64,000 bases of DNA from Ilex aquifolium. Taxonomy: Eukaryota > Streptophyta > Magnoliopsida > Aquifoliales > Aquifoliaceae. Positions 32,780 to 45,092 of the stretch are shown piece after piece (within the stretch, counting starts at the first letter, position 1; every line of letters begins with the position of its first letter). The notes under the pieces are model-generated. The model saw only the letters and a list, made by a program, of their open reading frames with translations, searched no databases and had not been told where the DNA came from. The DNA is taken from assembly GCA_951799425.1 (NCBI GenBank), contig OX637397.1, forward strand, positions 18,738,064-18,802,063. The letters are read 5' to 3'. A program made the position numbers and the translations under genes.

Positions 32780-33147
32780 CAGTCTCTCTTTTAAAGAATC
32801 CACCTGGAACCACACTTGCAGATTCGTGGTTACTACCACTTAGAAAATCCATTCCCTGTTCCTTTAATATAAAAGGAAGCAAAACAATTCCTGATTAATT
32901 AAGATGGAACATCAGAAATATACATAGAACTCTTGTCAAAGATGAATACCTGATCATTTGAAGCTTCCCCATGGATCCGTTGAGGCCTTGCATTAAGATC
33001 AATCAATTTACTGTCCATGTTGCTACCACAATCAGTGTTATTGTCTAGCACTGGAACAGGGTCCTCTCTTGTGGTAAGCTTAAACGGCTGATTTGGTTAA
33101 AAGTAAAATCGAGGAATTACCGATTGCTCAGACTCGCTACACTCCAT
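32780..33147 (-). pseudogene. Gene-like exons inside CACTA element 2, unidentified
   Basis: On the minus strand an ATG at 33147 opens a 9-codon exon (MECSESEQS) ending at the donor GTAATTCC (33120). A second open block at about 33066-32950 ends ...ASNDQ at the donor GTATTC. A third block from about 32866 after TTAAAG continues in the same phase and stops after KRETER (about 32790). Blocks two and three share reading phase across a plausible GT-AG intron. The join between one and two does not have an unambiguous in-phase acceptor. The middle block contains a short SKLIDLNAR motif. I do not recognise the protein. It is either a captured host gene fragment or the element's own accessory gene. 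Confidence 0.4.
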
Positions 33148-33475
33148 ACATAAACAACAGCCAAAATCAAGTCTTAATACACTCAAAACCTTAAAATACA
33201 CCACACACACATATACGTAGAGTAGAAAGATGAAAGAACAACGAACCGGCGGATCTCACTGTGTTCGATTACACCGGAAAATGAGAAAAACTCGTGAATT
33301 TCTCTCTCACTGGCTAGATCTGATACATGACCTACTTGTACTGCTCTCGTTTGAAACAATACAATGAAAAATCACAACAAATCCACAACATACTATTCAA
33401 AGAAATTATAAATACACATATGAAGATGAAGCACCACTATAAACTCACATGCATTGTCTTACACAGACCTACCGC

Positions 33476-33480
<5 letters not shown>

Positions 33481-33512
<32 letters not shown>
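33481..33512. repeat. (CT)n(CA)n compound microsatellite
   Basis: CT repeats run directly into CA repeats. Confidence 0.95.
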
Positions 33513-33513
<1 letters not shown>

Positions 33514-33530
33514 GACAACAAGAAATCTGT

Positions 33531-33650
33531 GAGGAGTCGTCGCCTGAGAAGAGTCGGTGAGGAGTCGTCGCCTGAGAAGAACCGGTGAGGAGTCGTCGCC
33601 TGAGAAGAGCCGGTGAAGAGTTGTCGTAGAGAGAGTCGGTGAGGAGTCGC
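33531..33650. repeat. 28-bp tandem repeat, about 4 copies
   Basis: Units of GGAGTCGTCGCCTGAGAAGA plus GTCGGTGA start at 33533, 33561 and 33589, followed by diverged copies. GC-rich, inside CACTA element 2. Confidence 0.9.
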
Positions 33651-34199
33651 AAGAGAAGTTGAGAGAGTGAAGTGGGGAAAATTTAGGTTTATGTTGGGGG
33701 AAGAAAATTTTTTTTTTTATTATTTTTAATTAAGAATTTGTGGCGTTTGACTTGAACGCCGGAAATTAGGCGAATTTTTTTTTATTAAGTTTATGTTGGG
33801 GGGAGAAATTTTTTTTTTATTTTTTATTTTTAATTAAGAATTTGTGGCGTTTGACTTAAACGCCGGAAATTAAGCGAATTTTTTGTTTTTAATTATTTTT
33901 ATTAATAATTTTTGGCGTGTATAAACAAACGTCAATTTTAGTGGCGTTTAAGTTAAACGCCGAAAATTAAATGCCGGATTTTCCTATAATTCTTGTAGTG
34001 ATGGGAATAAAAAGGTAAAACTAAACAAATAAGCACAATAATCGTAGCAATGTATTATCAAGATCAACAAATAAACAAGTAAAGCAAATCAAGATTATGA
34101 CATATAGAACTCAAAAGATTAATAGGATTACAAAGCAAGGACACTCAAAAAAGTAGATAACTCATAGCTCACATAACCCTAAGCTAAGTATCTTATAAT

Positions 34200-35460
34200 C
34201 CAAGAAGTTTGGTGGTCATCACTCACCCATCTTCTTCTTACCCTTATCCTTCCTCTCATTTTCCTTCTCTTTCTCTTGCTTCTCCTTCTCCAACTACTCC
34301 TATTGAATAAGATTCCTCACCAACCCTTTGGTCTATCCAATCTCAGGACCAAGAATTGACATCTACTCTAGTGCCTTCTCCACTACATCAACCTTGGGGG
34401 CCAAAACAAAAATAATAGCCCCAAGCTGATCAAACCACTCCTTAGTCTGTCTCTAGATATCATCCAACCTCGTCATGATATCCCTCAACATAGCCATAAC
34501 CTCAGTTGCTGAGAAAAGAGGAGGTGGTCATGATGTAGAGGTGATATGGGTGTGTGTCAACGGAGATAGGTGGTGGAGTAAAAAAATCACAAGGAAAACC
34601 TATAGAATGTGGAGGTGGAGGTCAATGTGGTGTTGCCTGAGGTATATGATTTAACTCCTCGTCAATCTGCTCCTGCCTCGAGTCCACACTGGGTCCCTCT
34701 CCCTGTGCAAGAGTAAATAAGAGTTGAGCGCATGAAATGCTCTAGGATATTGAAGTAGAAACTATGGAGTCCTTCGATCGTTAGGTAGAGCTCGGACTCT
34801 ATTTCTCAAACACAAATGAGTGATCAAAGAATCATGTTGCTCTCAAAAGCCTGGTAGATTACTCTAAAGATTAGTGTAGGCAAGTCAATGGTGATCTTCG
34901 TGCCAATGGCATGAAGGAGATGTGTTCTGTGCACTAGGAAATCACTAATGTGGGTCTTAGGGTCAATATCTACCCCCACAATCATATTAAGGAGTTTGTA
35001 CCCCTTAATCAAGTCCTTCTGAAAGAATTTGGCTGTCGTATATCCTGGTGCATGCGATATCCCTACAATCTCAGTGACCGCATCATGGATCGGTGGCAAA
35101 TGTTTTCTCCTAGTCCTGTAAGCATCCTGCGGCACTTAGGGAAGATCCAACAACTCAGCAATAGTGGTCGAAGAGACCTCAAAAGACATCCCTCTAACAC
35201 AAGTACAAAGTCTCTCCTACTCTGAATTCAACCTGTGTTTATGCTGGCAGGACCATATAGTGTCACTGCCAGTCTCCATCCTCTAACTTCGAAGACTCCA
35301 AGGACAAAACTATCTCGCATCTCACCGAGAAAGACATCATGCCCTACAAGTACTAAGCAGTCTGAAAAGAAATACTCTTAGGACTCTCGATTTTGAATCA
35401 ATTCCCATCATCTCGAAAATCGATCCGTGGTCATTTCTTACCTCTACACATTTTTCTTGA
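34200..35460 (-). pseudogene. Retroelement protein of plant transposon-associated type, RE-1 copy
   Basis: Longest open piece 35135-34824 (103 aa) contains DPKTHISDFLVHRTHLLHAI, then IDLPTLIFRVIYQAF. A paralogous frame at 48527-48186 reads DPKPNISYFTIQRAYMLHAI in the same place, so both derive from one protein. The pattern (hydrophobic helix, HAI/HAL, then an I-W/Y-x-AF-like helix) resembles the domain annotated as 'putative plant transposon protein', found in retrotransposon polyproteins. That assignment is from memory and not searched. Several stops and frameshifts. The downstream part (34250-34320) is Lys/Glu-rich on the minus strand, like the C-terminal tails of that family. Confidence 0.6.
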
Positions 35461-35859
35461 AAAAAAAAAATAGGTAGAATCATTCATTCGCTTAGTGTTT
35501 TATGTTTAATCAAGCAAAACTAAGATTAATCGATCCAAAGTGAAGTACCTGAGGTGCAAAGTGGTTTGGGTGAGTTATTTTCGGTTTAGATGTGAAGGGT
35601 TTTGATTGGGAATGGGAAAAGTCGCAATAGATCACTATTTTAACATTCTCACTAATAAGCGGTGGTATGGTTCAATCAGCTGAATAGTCACCTGATGCTC
35701 ACCGTTTTGATTGCAACCCAAATTTCACCCTATATGACACGTTTTGAACCCCCTCAACTTCCCAAGGCATGTGTGCATGTTAAAAATAAAAATAAACAAA
35801 AATTGAACACATGTATGGATGAGATGGATTTAAATGCATTAAATTTGAATTTAAAAATA

Positions 35860-36379
35860 CGGTTAATTGCACTAGAGGTCCCCAAAGTATGAGGTTTGTC
35901 TCATTTTGATCCCTGAAGTATTGAATATGTTTCTATATGGTCCCTCAAGCAGACAGTGTCTAGATTGCTAACATTTTTTATCATAAATTTGTCACGTGAT
36001 ACTTAAATATGGACAACAAAAATAATTTGGATAACTCTTGACCAAATTTTTACTTAAATTTTGGTTAAATAGCTATCCAAATTACACAGTTTTGATCATG
36101 AGCTATTCAAATTTTGGTCAAAAGCTACTCATATTATACATTTTTTGTCAAGAGCTAACCAAATTTTGTTTAAGAGCTATCAAAATTATTTTTTGTCCAT
36201 ATTTAAGTATTACGTGACAAGTTTATGATAAAAAATCGCTAGCAATCTGGACGTTGTCTGATTTAGGGACCATATAGAAACATATTCAATTCTTCGGGGA
36301 CCAAAATGAAATAATTGAAACATTGAGGACCAAAATAAGATAAATCTCATATTTTGGGGACCTCTAGTACAATTAACCC
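35860..36379. mobile_element. 520-bp Mutator-type MITE with long inverted arms
   Basis: Left end CGGTTAATTGCACTAGAGGT pairs with right end ACCTCTAGTACAATTAACC. The arms continue for about 170 bp (GTCCCCAAAGTATGAG, CAGTGTCTAGATTGCTA, CACGTGATACTTAAATATGG and their complements). Flanks TTAAAAATA (35851-35859) and TTAAAAACA (36380-36388) form a 9-bp target duplication with one mismatch. The middle holds repeats of AGCTA(T/C)CCAAATT. Confidence 0.88.
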
Positions 36380-36388
36380 TTAAAAACA

Positions 36389-37540
36389 TGAATTACAGCT
36401 TAAAAACTTTCAAACTCCAATCCAATCTCATCTCATCATCCGATAAGTCACTATAAAATGTATAAGGAGATAAAAATATCAATAAGCATACAAATGAAGA
36501 TAACTTATTCAATTAAAATTCACAAATACACAAATCTTTTTGAAATTTGCAAGCACATAAATTAATTTGCGTGTAAAGCCTTTCATCAATTGAATCTAAA
36601 ATCCAGAATCCATCTAGATTAAGAATTTAATAAAGCTCTACATATATTCCAAGATGCATCCTATAAGTGAAATCAAGACTGATTTTTTTTTTTTCCCTTT
36701 TTGGACACCTCCCCAATTTTTTTGGCATCCTTTCTACTTATTTTGCATGACATCAGTGATCTAGGGTGTGAATTTTAGCCATTTTTTATGCCTCGCCATA
36801 CATATTTGGTCAAAATTAGACTCTTTTTTTCACATTTGGCCCTTTGCGCATCTTTTCATTTAAGAGATATGGGGTTTTACTAACCTCTAACCAAGCATTC
36901 TCCTATCTTCAACATTTAGAATCATATATGGTCATTAAAGTAAAAAACTAGCAAGATTCTAAAATCACGAAGATGATCATCTATGGTGCGCAAAGTAGTA
37001 TAAATCCATCAATGGTTTGCATCATCCAACTAAGTGTGGGAGTTAGAAACTTAGATTCAATTCATTATCTTGGAAGCACAATTACTAAGTTATCTATCCC
37101 TCTATATATGTCATAGTAACATACAAAACTTTGAGACGATATTAGATTCAAAGTAAATCCATGTTTAAGTATGATATTTCATGTCAACAAATAAAAATTC
37201 AATACAAGAAAATCTTTTTGACTTTTTCTTTCCTTTTTTTTTCTTTTTTTTCTTTTGTATGTTACAAATAACTATGAAAAAACAATGAAAATGCATTCTA
37301 ACTAATTCAAACATAGAGAAAGTGCAACAAAATAAAATTTTCCTAATCTTCAAAAATAACTCATCTCTAAGAAGAAAAATCTATTTGGGTTTTCAATATT
37401 TCCTTCTTTTTTTTTTTGTGTGTGTGTGTGTCTGTTTTTCATAATGAAAAAACAACTGAAAAGTAACAAGAAAAAATAATATACAAAGCATGATTCTAAG
37501 ATGTATGATCCTATGCATGGAAGTGCACCTAGGTGACACA
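36389..37540 (-). mobile_element. RE-1 interior, non-coding part
   Basis: Colinear with 49640-50105 and 56500-56960 of RE-2. Shared phrases include TGCATCC(T/C)AT/AAGTG, CACATTTGGC, TTTTTATGCCTC(G/A)CC and GCATCTTTT. No open frame. Confidence 0.55.
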
Positions 37541-37990
37541 CTCACCACACTTAATCCTTAGGTGTTTCAACTACTTTGGTAGTTCTGGGAACTTCCAAAA
37601 TACCTGAAGTAGTAAGTCTCTCAAAAACCTCACTCCTCATCCAATTTAGGTTAACTTTCCAATTTTTTCAATGATTACCTCTAGCAATGGGTGGAGAATG
37701 AACTAGCTTCTCTCTGGTAGTACTCAATACAATCTCAGGCTTAGGAGTGAGAGCTTCTTCATGAACAGAGTTTGTGAACCTCTAGGTGGAGATGCAATGA
37801 ATGGCTCATGCTCACAATTCAACCCAACAAGCTTAGACAAATTATTCATGTGGTTAATTAAGGCTTTGGATTGATTGGCTAGGTGAGTGAGATTTCTTAT
37901 TCAAAGTTTTCCTATTGTACTTGAAATGTGTATTATAGTGACCTTTTTTTCCATAAGTAAAATTAATCAATTTTGGAATTTTCTAATATA
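37541..37990 (-). pseudogene. Relict gag-like C-terminal region, RE-1 copy
   Basis: Homologous to 56960-57420: shared GTGATTCAACCACTTTGGTAG-like and CACTCCTCATCCAATTTAGG blocks. The better-preserved RE-2 copy shows the zinc-knuckle-like and LEKxLSxGKS motifs. This copy has too many breaks for a continuous reading. Confidence 0.5.
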
Positions 37991-38389
37991 AGGATCTTCC
38001 CACATGATTATACACATGGAATCGCACACACAACCTAGAGAAGGTGAATAGGTTAATTAAAAATTATTGATTGAACAAACACCAATTTATAACCTAAATG
38101 ACCATAATTACCAAATTAAAAGATTAATTTGTCAATTAAGCATTTGAACCCCGTTTTTCCCTCAACAGGAAAAACCTCTCATGAATGAATAGATTATATG
38201 TGTATGTAATCAACAAGTCCACACCCCAATCAATCAATCCTCAAATCCCTCCAACAAAGTCAACTTTCACAAAACTCAATTTGATGAAGAAATTTAATGA
38301 AGAAATTAAGTTGTCAAATCATCAAATATAGTGTGTGTGTGTGTACAATCGCAAGTATATGTATGTGTGTAAAATTAAAGAAAGAATAA

Positions 38390-39537
38390 GAACATCCACA
38401 ATACAAGCAATTTTTTATATGAAAATCCTCTCAGGAAAAATCATGGTATCGATCTCAATTCACCTAGCCTAATCCACTACTCCAAACTCAATTACAAATA
38501 CTCAAGTCATGTACCTCAACCAATTAGCCCATGGTTAGATGCTACTTTTCTTTTCAATCTCTCCTCTAGATTCAACCACCGAAGTCTTGAGTAACTTCAC
38601 TTGGGCGCACTCACCGTGATGAACCTTCTAGACTTCCAGCAATCTTCAAGGATATTTTCCCAACATTCTCGATATGCACCCAATCAATGTGAGTTTAATC
38701 GAACACAAAACAAGATCTCCTTCTTCAATGTGTGATGTTGAATTAAAAGAATCAAGATGGTTTGTCCTTTGGATCTTAGGGATGTAGGGTTGTTCTTAGT
38801 TCTCAAGATGTTAAAGAGACAACTTTTTTTGTGTATTAGAGAGTTCCCTTAGCCAATTTACATCCTCGGAATTCGAGTAAACTTGTGAATCAAGAAAATC
38901 TAAATTCGAGAAGGAACGCCTGAGACATCACAGAGTAGTGGGAGGAAGGTTGTCAGTAGAATGAGAAAAATATTCAATCCAGTCAAAAGTAGTTGAGACC
39001 ACTCGAGCCATCTGCAGGTCGCTCTTGTGACTTAGAGGGTAGTCTCTGCTGCCCAACTTTTTAGCCTTATCCAAATTTTTTTTAAGTTTTCAGAGACTGC
39101 GCTAGCTGAAGGAAAGCAACCAAAGGGTGGTCCCTATTGGTTTTTAAGCTAGAAACCAAGAGAAACCATGACCTATTAAGCACTAAGGAGTGTTGCTCAA
39201 ATAGCATTTGATACATAACTCAAACTATGTTTTTAAAACACATTTGATGTATAGTAAATCTTTTTCATGAAAAGCCTAAGAGTCATTCCTGGATAATCCT
39301 AAATCCAATTCCATTAACCTAATTGAGCTAAGATGTAAAATTAAACCAAGGCTTCTTAGGTCTCTAGAACATTATCTTTGTCTTAAGCTCTTAAAGGTGC
39401 ATTGGAGATCTTTTGATTTAGCTTTGAAGCTTGAACCCCTTCCTTCCTAGAAGTTTGAAGCATCACGACCATGGAGTTAAGTTGAGATTTATAACAAGAC
39501 TTCATGAAATTAGTCAATTATAATCAATTTCCTAACA
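38390..39537 (-). repeat. 3' LTR of a second copia-type element (RE-3)
   Basis: Homologous to 29375-30519. On the minus strand it begins TGTTAGGAAATTGATTATAA at 39537, directly after the tract ACAAAGAGGGAGAT. The polypurine tract lies on its right, so it is a 3' LTR and not the 5' LTR of RE-1. The outer border is uncertain; the homologous family may extend left to about 38000. Confidence 0.65.
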
Positions 39538-39860
39538 ATCTCCCTCTTTGTCAATTTTGTGACAAAATACGAGAGTAAAAAATTCAATATTATAACTCGA
39601 AAACCACAAAAATAAACCGAATTGTAAAATGATCTCAACACTCAAGTACAAGTCTCACAATCTCAAATCTATGTACAAAACTAGCTTCTGGATGTTTGCT
39701 TTGAAAATCATAGTTCTACACACAACAACTCAACAAATACCTCGTGAAAAGCATCATATATGTAAATGACATAATATAATCATAGGTATAGAAATTACCA
39801 AGATAAGCAATAAGGAATTTTCATATTAGTATTATGCAATTGCAATCCATTCAACATCTA
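39538..39860 (-). mobile_element. Truncated RE-3 interior
   Basis: Homologous to 30520-30840 (GACAAAATACGAGAGTAAAAA versus GACAAAACATACAAGAGTAAAA). Homology stops near 39860. Confidence 0.6.
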
Positions 39861-41772
39861 TATCTATATACTACTATAAAATATTAACAGAAGTGAAAAA
39901 CTTTTGATTGACTAAAATAATCTTAATAAAATAACTAATACCACTTATATCCTTTCATCTCATATAGGCTTTCCTCTATTAATTCAAACTAAATACATTC
40001 GAATTAACTAAATACATAATTTTAGTTAATTAGCCCTAATGCATTAGGACTCTTAACCTCCCATATCATACACCTCTTTTTACCCCTCATTATACAATAA
40101 TTTATTTATTCAATAGGTATTGTTGTAAAGTTTTCTATACGTCACAACATCTTTACATGTAGGAGAATAATTATTTTCATTCACAGAATTAATGGTACAA
40201 GAACTACAATGAGTCATATATTGATGACATAATTTCTTAACATTGTAACAGCCAATACCTTCCATCTTCATATCATCCATTCAATTCCTCTTCACTTTAC
40301 TCTCATCTTCAGCACAGTATCCATTTACCACAAAATCATTTATTTTTTATCTTATAGTTTGGTTCTCATGTATCTATTAGGTCTACTAATTTTCATTTAT
40401 TGTAGCTTTACTCATAAACTCCTCATATAAATACTCTCAATAAGTTAACAGACTATCTTCTTGGAGGACCATATTTTCTTCTTCCTTAGATAATGGAGGC
40501 ATTGTTGCAATTCTTTGGTTTTTAGTAGTCTTTCCATTGACCAGCTGTTTTACTTTTTTTTTCCTTGAATGGGCAGGGATTGTTCTTTGTGTAACACCAA
40601 CAAAAGCCATTCAGGTACTCCGTTGATCTTATTGGCTAATTGCCTCTTTGTCGCTCACTAGATGTCGCAATTCTAAATGACCATTATTAGCAGGTTATAT
40701 GGAATATGTAATTCTGAACAATGTGCAAATTATTTTCTATGAAGCAGTTACTTACAGTAGCCTAATCGGATAACTTTTGGAGTATTATGGGAAGGTAATG
40801 TTCCATATGATAGTCAAGCATCATGGTTGTTTAAATCTGATAAGTTTACCACTCATAGAAATTCATTTTGAGGACCCATGCATCATGGCTTCGTTTTCAT
40901 CTAGGATACCGATTCAGTGGTTCAATTTTTAAACTATTGGAGACTAGATAGCAATCGGTACTCTATTTACATTGTGTTCTTGTTCACAGCGTTACTATAT
41001 GCCTATTTTTTCCTTTTACAAATTTTTAAATTTCCCAAAATCATTTATTAAATCTTGTGACAAGTCATTTCCAACCTCCAAATGTTTGTGTTCCACTTTG
41101 AATAAATATATGCTCACTTTTATTTTAAATTTTAAAGTTCTATTGATAACTTGGTGAAATCCAAATCATGATTGAGAAACTTTACTAAGTTTTAGAAGAA
41201 AGTATATGAAGTTTTTATTTTTGGAAGCAGCATCAAGAGGTGATGAGGAAACCTCAAGTTGTTTCAATATATTTTTCTGTTAAAAAGGTATTAAGAGAGA
41301 ACAAAGGAAACGCAGTAGAGAAAAATAAAAACTCACAAACATTATACAAGTTCATAGTATATTAGCACAGTGATTTTTTACTCGCCAAAATTTTGTGGAT
41401 ATAGGGATCACATCTTTTTTTGTGTTACTCAATTGAATAACATTTTCCTTGAAATTTAGTCTTGTGATAGATTGATTGTTTAAATGTGCTTCTGCCTGGT
41501 AAAGTGGCTACATTCCACTCAAAGAGGGCTTGCCTTTGGCTTGATTTAAACCCCAACTCAACTTAATGCTTAAGCTATTCTCAATATTGTTGCACTAGAT
41601 TTTGGATAAACTGTTGGGGCGTGTAACATAAATTGTACATACTTCAACAGTTCCAATATTCAATAATCCATAGGAATAGACAAAATTATTCATGCTTATT
41701 CTTACCAAATTAAGGTGAGTTTTTCCCTGTTTGCAGAGAGACGGAGAAAGGAATTCTAGGTAGAAAAGAAAG
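39861..41772. other. Intergenic DNA upstream of the BURP pseudogene
   Basis: TCTATATACTACTATAAAAT at about 39866 resembles a Helitron 5' terminus, but no hairpin plus CTRR end was found. The remainder contains no recognisable gene. The last few hundred bases would be the old promoter of the BURP gene; no convincing TATA box was seen. Confidence 0.4.
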
Positions 41773-44700
41773 ATGGGCTTCAAATCTACTTCTTGGATTA
41801 TCTTCCTTCTTCAGGTGGTTGTACTGGTAATATCTAAACTCTTGCTTAATTCATTCTACAACTCACTTGCATGTCCCCCATTAAATGATGGTCTTTTGGA
41901 GATCTACCCAGGTGGTTCATGTTGACATGAAGTGTAGGATTTGGGTTTGATCTTAATAAAAAGATGTTTATGAATATTATTGCAGGGCATTACCTTTTAA
42001 TGACATTTTAACTTGGGGAAAAATATAGATTTATGCGGCAATACCAGCCATCTTTTAAGTTCATTTTATTTAGCACGAGTTTCTCGGATTAATATCAATT
42101 TTCAGTTTAAATTTTGAAGAAGTATAACAAATTTGAAATTTTTTTTTTTTTTTTTATCTAAAAACCTATCTTCTAAGACATGATTATGGCTTTAGAACTT
42201 TTTATGCCTCTATTTTTTTTAAATTGTGCTCATGGAAGTGGAGTGCGACACCCTACCCCGGATAATAGTACATAATGTCCACTCCAGGAAAGTGGACCCC
42301 ATACAATAACCAATAACCTGTTATCCGAGCATGATATTTAATAATTCATAATGCAAACATCAACCAGACATATTCACATAGATGCATAATCATACACACA
42401 AGGTTAAATCCATACATCTAAATAAAATCTCTATTCAACCCCTAATCAAAGTACTTAAACTTGATATTTAACAACTATACAAATTTACATGTCTAGACAT
42501 TTACAAGTATTACAACATGACCCAACTTCATATCTCTTGACCCTCAAGGCTCAATAGTGGACCTCGATTTTCTTCCGTTTACCTGAAACCACAAACTACT
42601 GGGGGGGTGAGCACAACACACTTAATGAATGTACATGTTCATTAAACTATAATAACGAAAACATACTTCACACACTAGCACGGTATCATACATATATCAA
42701 ACAGTATATCTATGGAGATATTAACATGGAATCCTTACCCTTCAACAACATTCTATAGGTATCATCAGACAAGTATTCACTAGCCATCATATATATAGCT
42801 TCCACACAATTATACATACTCGCCATTAAGGCCACAACTTAGCCATTTAAGCTATATCTGCCATATAGACATATTTCACCACTAAGGCATAATAACGCCA
42901 TTAAGGCCACGCATTAGCCACTACGGCCAAACAATTGCCCTTTTGGGCTATACTAGCCAATAGGCTCTTTACACGTCAATAAATCTTTTTGCTTTCACAT
43001 AATCATTGTCAATCATTAACCCAGTTACTAATTCAGTACCAATAATTGGTACTAGCCATAAATGCTAAATTCACTATCTTCAAAGCCACATACTATCTTT
43101 AGATCAATAGTCATCATGCACACACATCAATTACACATAGGCATATCTTAGCCATTATCAATCACATGAAAAAGCACACTCACCTCAAGTCCAGTAATAT
43201 GACAATTTAGTCTTTAGACGAGACTTTAGGCGTACTCGGCGTAGATAGCTCCTTCGTTGCAGCTCAATCCCTTCAAACACCTTCGAACTCACACCCAAGA
43301 ATCTAGGGTTCTTTAACTATTCAATTCCCAACCATCACTCCATTCTTTGTGCACAAGCAAGGATTATGTTGACAACAAAGAAAAAATCACCTACAAACTC
43401 TAGGATTCAAGAAGTTCTTTCCCACCTTATTTTCGATAAAAGAAGTTTACGCTTTATTTTCGAAACTCACCAACTTTATAAATCCTCCTCCTTTCAACCT
43501 ATTGATGCCAAAGATCCTCTTATATTCCCACGGAACTCAAAGGCTAGAGAAAACCCATCAAGCCGAGTGTCTCTCCTGACTATTCATGTTTACCCTTATT
43601 TACACCAAAGTCCCCATTTATTTCACTTCTTCCTACATTTAACCACACATTCTCCCAATTCTTCTTTAAATCTCGTCTAAACATTCTATTATCTTGCATT
43701 TAACAATAAAATTCCTTAATTAATACATACTTAACTTTTTAGAGTTTAATTATCATAATTTTCCATACAAATATTAACAAATTACACTTTAATCCACAAT
43801 ATTATATAAAATGTTATGATATGCATGATCGGGTTTCACATGGAGCTAGCTGAAAAACATTGGAGAGAGTTAACATCATAGGTTCAAGTAAACAAATGAG
43901 CAAACATGAATTACACCACAAGGAATCATGTTGACAAACCCCAAAAATAAATAGGATGATGATCATCAACTTGATCAGATGAATACTATGAATTATTCCT
44001 CAATTGTAGATATTCCATATGGGATTTAATGTCATGAGACTTTATAGTGTAGATGCTAATATCAAAGAAATGATGTTGACCATAAGCGACATGATTTACA
44101 GCAAGTTGGGAATGACCTTGTGAGGATTTCTGATAAGCAAGATAATGATGGTCACCAAGGTATCCATACGGAGCATGTCCAAGCTTTTCCATCATCCCAT
44201 ATGGATCATATGCACCTTTACTTAATTGTGTTATTTCTTATGGAGGAAAAAGGGACCATTCTTCCTGTCATTTGTTGCCCAAACAAGAAGCAATTGCCAT
44301 TCCTTTTTCCATTAAAGAAATCCCAAACCTTCTCCCACTTTTCTTTTTCTCTCCAGGTTTTCCACAAGCCAAATTCATGGAAGATCCTTAGACAATTTGA
44401 GACTGAACCCATCAAAGGAGAGGCCAAATAATGTGTCACCAAACCAAATTCATATTCCCTACTCATCTCACTAAGTCTAATACCTTACTGCAAATCTATA
44501 CTGCCTTTGACCAACCACAAGAAATATCAGCTACAAAGATGGTGGCATGCCATATTATGCCTTACCCTCATGCAGTCTACTATCATAGTCAAAAAGTAAG
44601 AACACGTTATTTAAGGTTTCACTAGCAGGTGAGATTGAATGGAGATAAGGTTGAAGCTGCTGCTATTTTTCGAATGGATACCTCTAAGTGGAGCCGAATC

Positions 44701-44790
44701 ATGTGTCCTTCCCTGTGCTTGGCATTTGGCCGGGGACCATTTCTTCCAGTAAACCATCTTTTGTGGATTTCCTCATAATCATTCGCGTCT
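41773..44790 (+). pseudogene. BURP-domain protein pseudogene, interrupted by a solo LTR
   Basis: Exon 1 (41773-41826) encodes a signal-peptide start, MGFKSTSWIIFLLQVVVL, ending at donor GTAATA. Exon 2 resumes near 42227 (AHGSG) and is cut by a solo LTR; taking out the LTR restores the frame into ASxKTLERVNII. The BURP domain follows with frameshifts: HMDHM and FLMEE (44200-44250), FPLKKSQTF (44305), ILRQFETEPIKGEAK (to 44431), MVACHIMPYPHAVYY (about 44539), GDKVEAAAI and DTSKW, and FLPVNHLLWIS (about 44740-44775). Of the four Cys-His pairs that define BURP only the first (ACH) survives; the others read HS, FR and GP. The exon 2 splice acceptor also appears lost. AATAAA at 44846 is the likely old polyadenylation signal. 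BURP proteins are secreted cell-wall or stress proteins (RD22, USP, PG-beta types); the subtype is not clear. Confidence 0.85.
42244..43840 (-). mobile_element. Solo LTR inside the BURP pseudogene
   Basis: Starts TGCGACACCCTACCCC and ends GATCGGGTTTCACA, flanked by a perfect 5-bp duplication TGGAG (42239-42243 and 43841-43845). On the minus strand it begins TGTGAAACCC, a gypsy-type LTR start. Internal short repeats (GCCA(T/C)TAAGGCCA, TTAGCCA) at 42820-42960 resemble the modules in the other gypsy LTRs here. The 43366-43680 frame inside it is incidental. Confidence 0.92.
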
Positions 44791-44845
44791 CTGTACTTCT
44801 TGATCTCTTTTTAATTGCCTATCTAGATAATTTGTAATTTAGGTA

Positions 44846-44851
44846 ATAAAA
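44846..44851 (+). terminator. Polyadenylation signal of the BURP pseudogene
   Basis: AATAAA about 70 bp after the relict C-terminus. Confidence 0.45.
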
Positions 44852-45007
44852 AATCACATAATCTTGATTATTTGTTTATGTCAATTTTGTTTTTATACAT
44901 GACAAGACAAAAAACACCTGCTTATTTGTTTTTGGCTCTTTTTTTTTCCTAAACACTACGGAAAATGTTAATATATTTTTTCATGTATACCTTGATTTAT
45001 CATTGTA

Positions 45008-45092
45008 TCTTCTATATAATTAAAGCTATAAATATAAATTCGAATTATGACTAAAATTGGTCCACGTGCAATGCACATGTGGACCAACCAGT
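45008..45092 (+). mobile_element. Possible 85-bp mini-Helitron
   Basis: Begins TCTTCTATATAATTAAAGC, like plant Helitron 5' ends, after an A. It finishes with a 12-bp-stem hairpin (GGTCCACGTGCA...TGCACATGTGGACC) followed by AACCAGT. Canonical Helitrons end hairpin plus CTAGT; the CCAGT here would be one change away. Extremely short for the class. Confidence 0.4.

Larger units (their letters stand above)
31148..34000. mobile_element. CACTA element 2, 2.85 kb, inserted in RE-1
   Basis: The right end CTATAATTCTTGTAGTG is a perfect CACTA terminus. The left end CACGGCAAAAAAAAAGAC is a decayed version. The 3-bp duplication ATG flanks it (31145-31147 and 34001-34003). Subterminal repeats TAAACGCC(G/A) and GGCGTTTA occur in both orientations at both ends (31176-31400 and 33730-33970). 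No CACTA transposase is recognisable. The interior carries gene-like exons. Confidence 0.9.

Noticed and set aside
38390..39537. 5' LTR of RE-1
   Set aside because: Its right flank is a polypurine tract and interior homologous to the 3' side of RE-1, so it is the 3' LTR of another element.
43366..43680. Plus-strand frame of 104 codons
   Set aside because: Lies wholly within the solo LTR at 42244-43840 and has no recognisable product.
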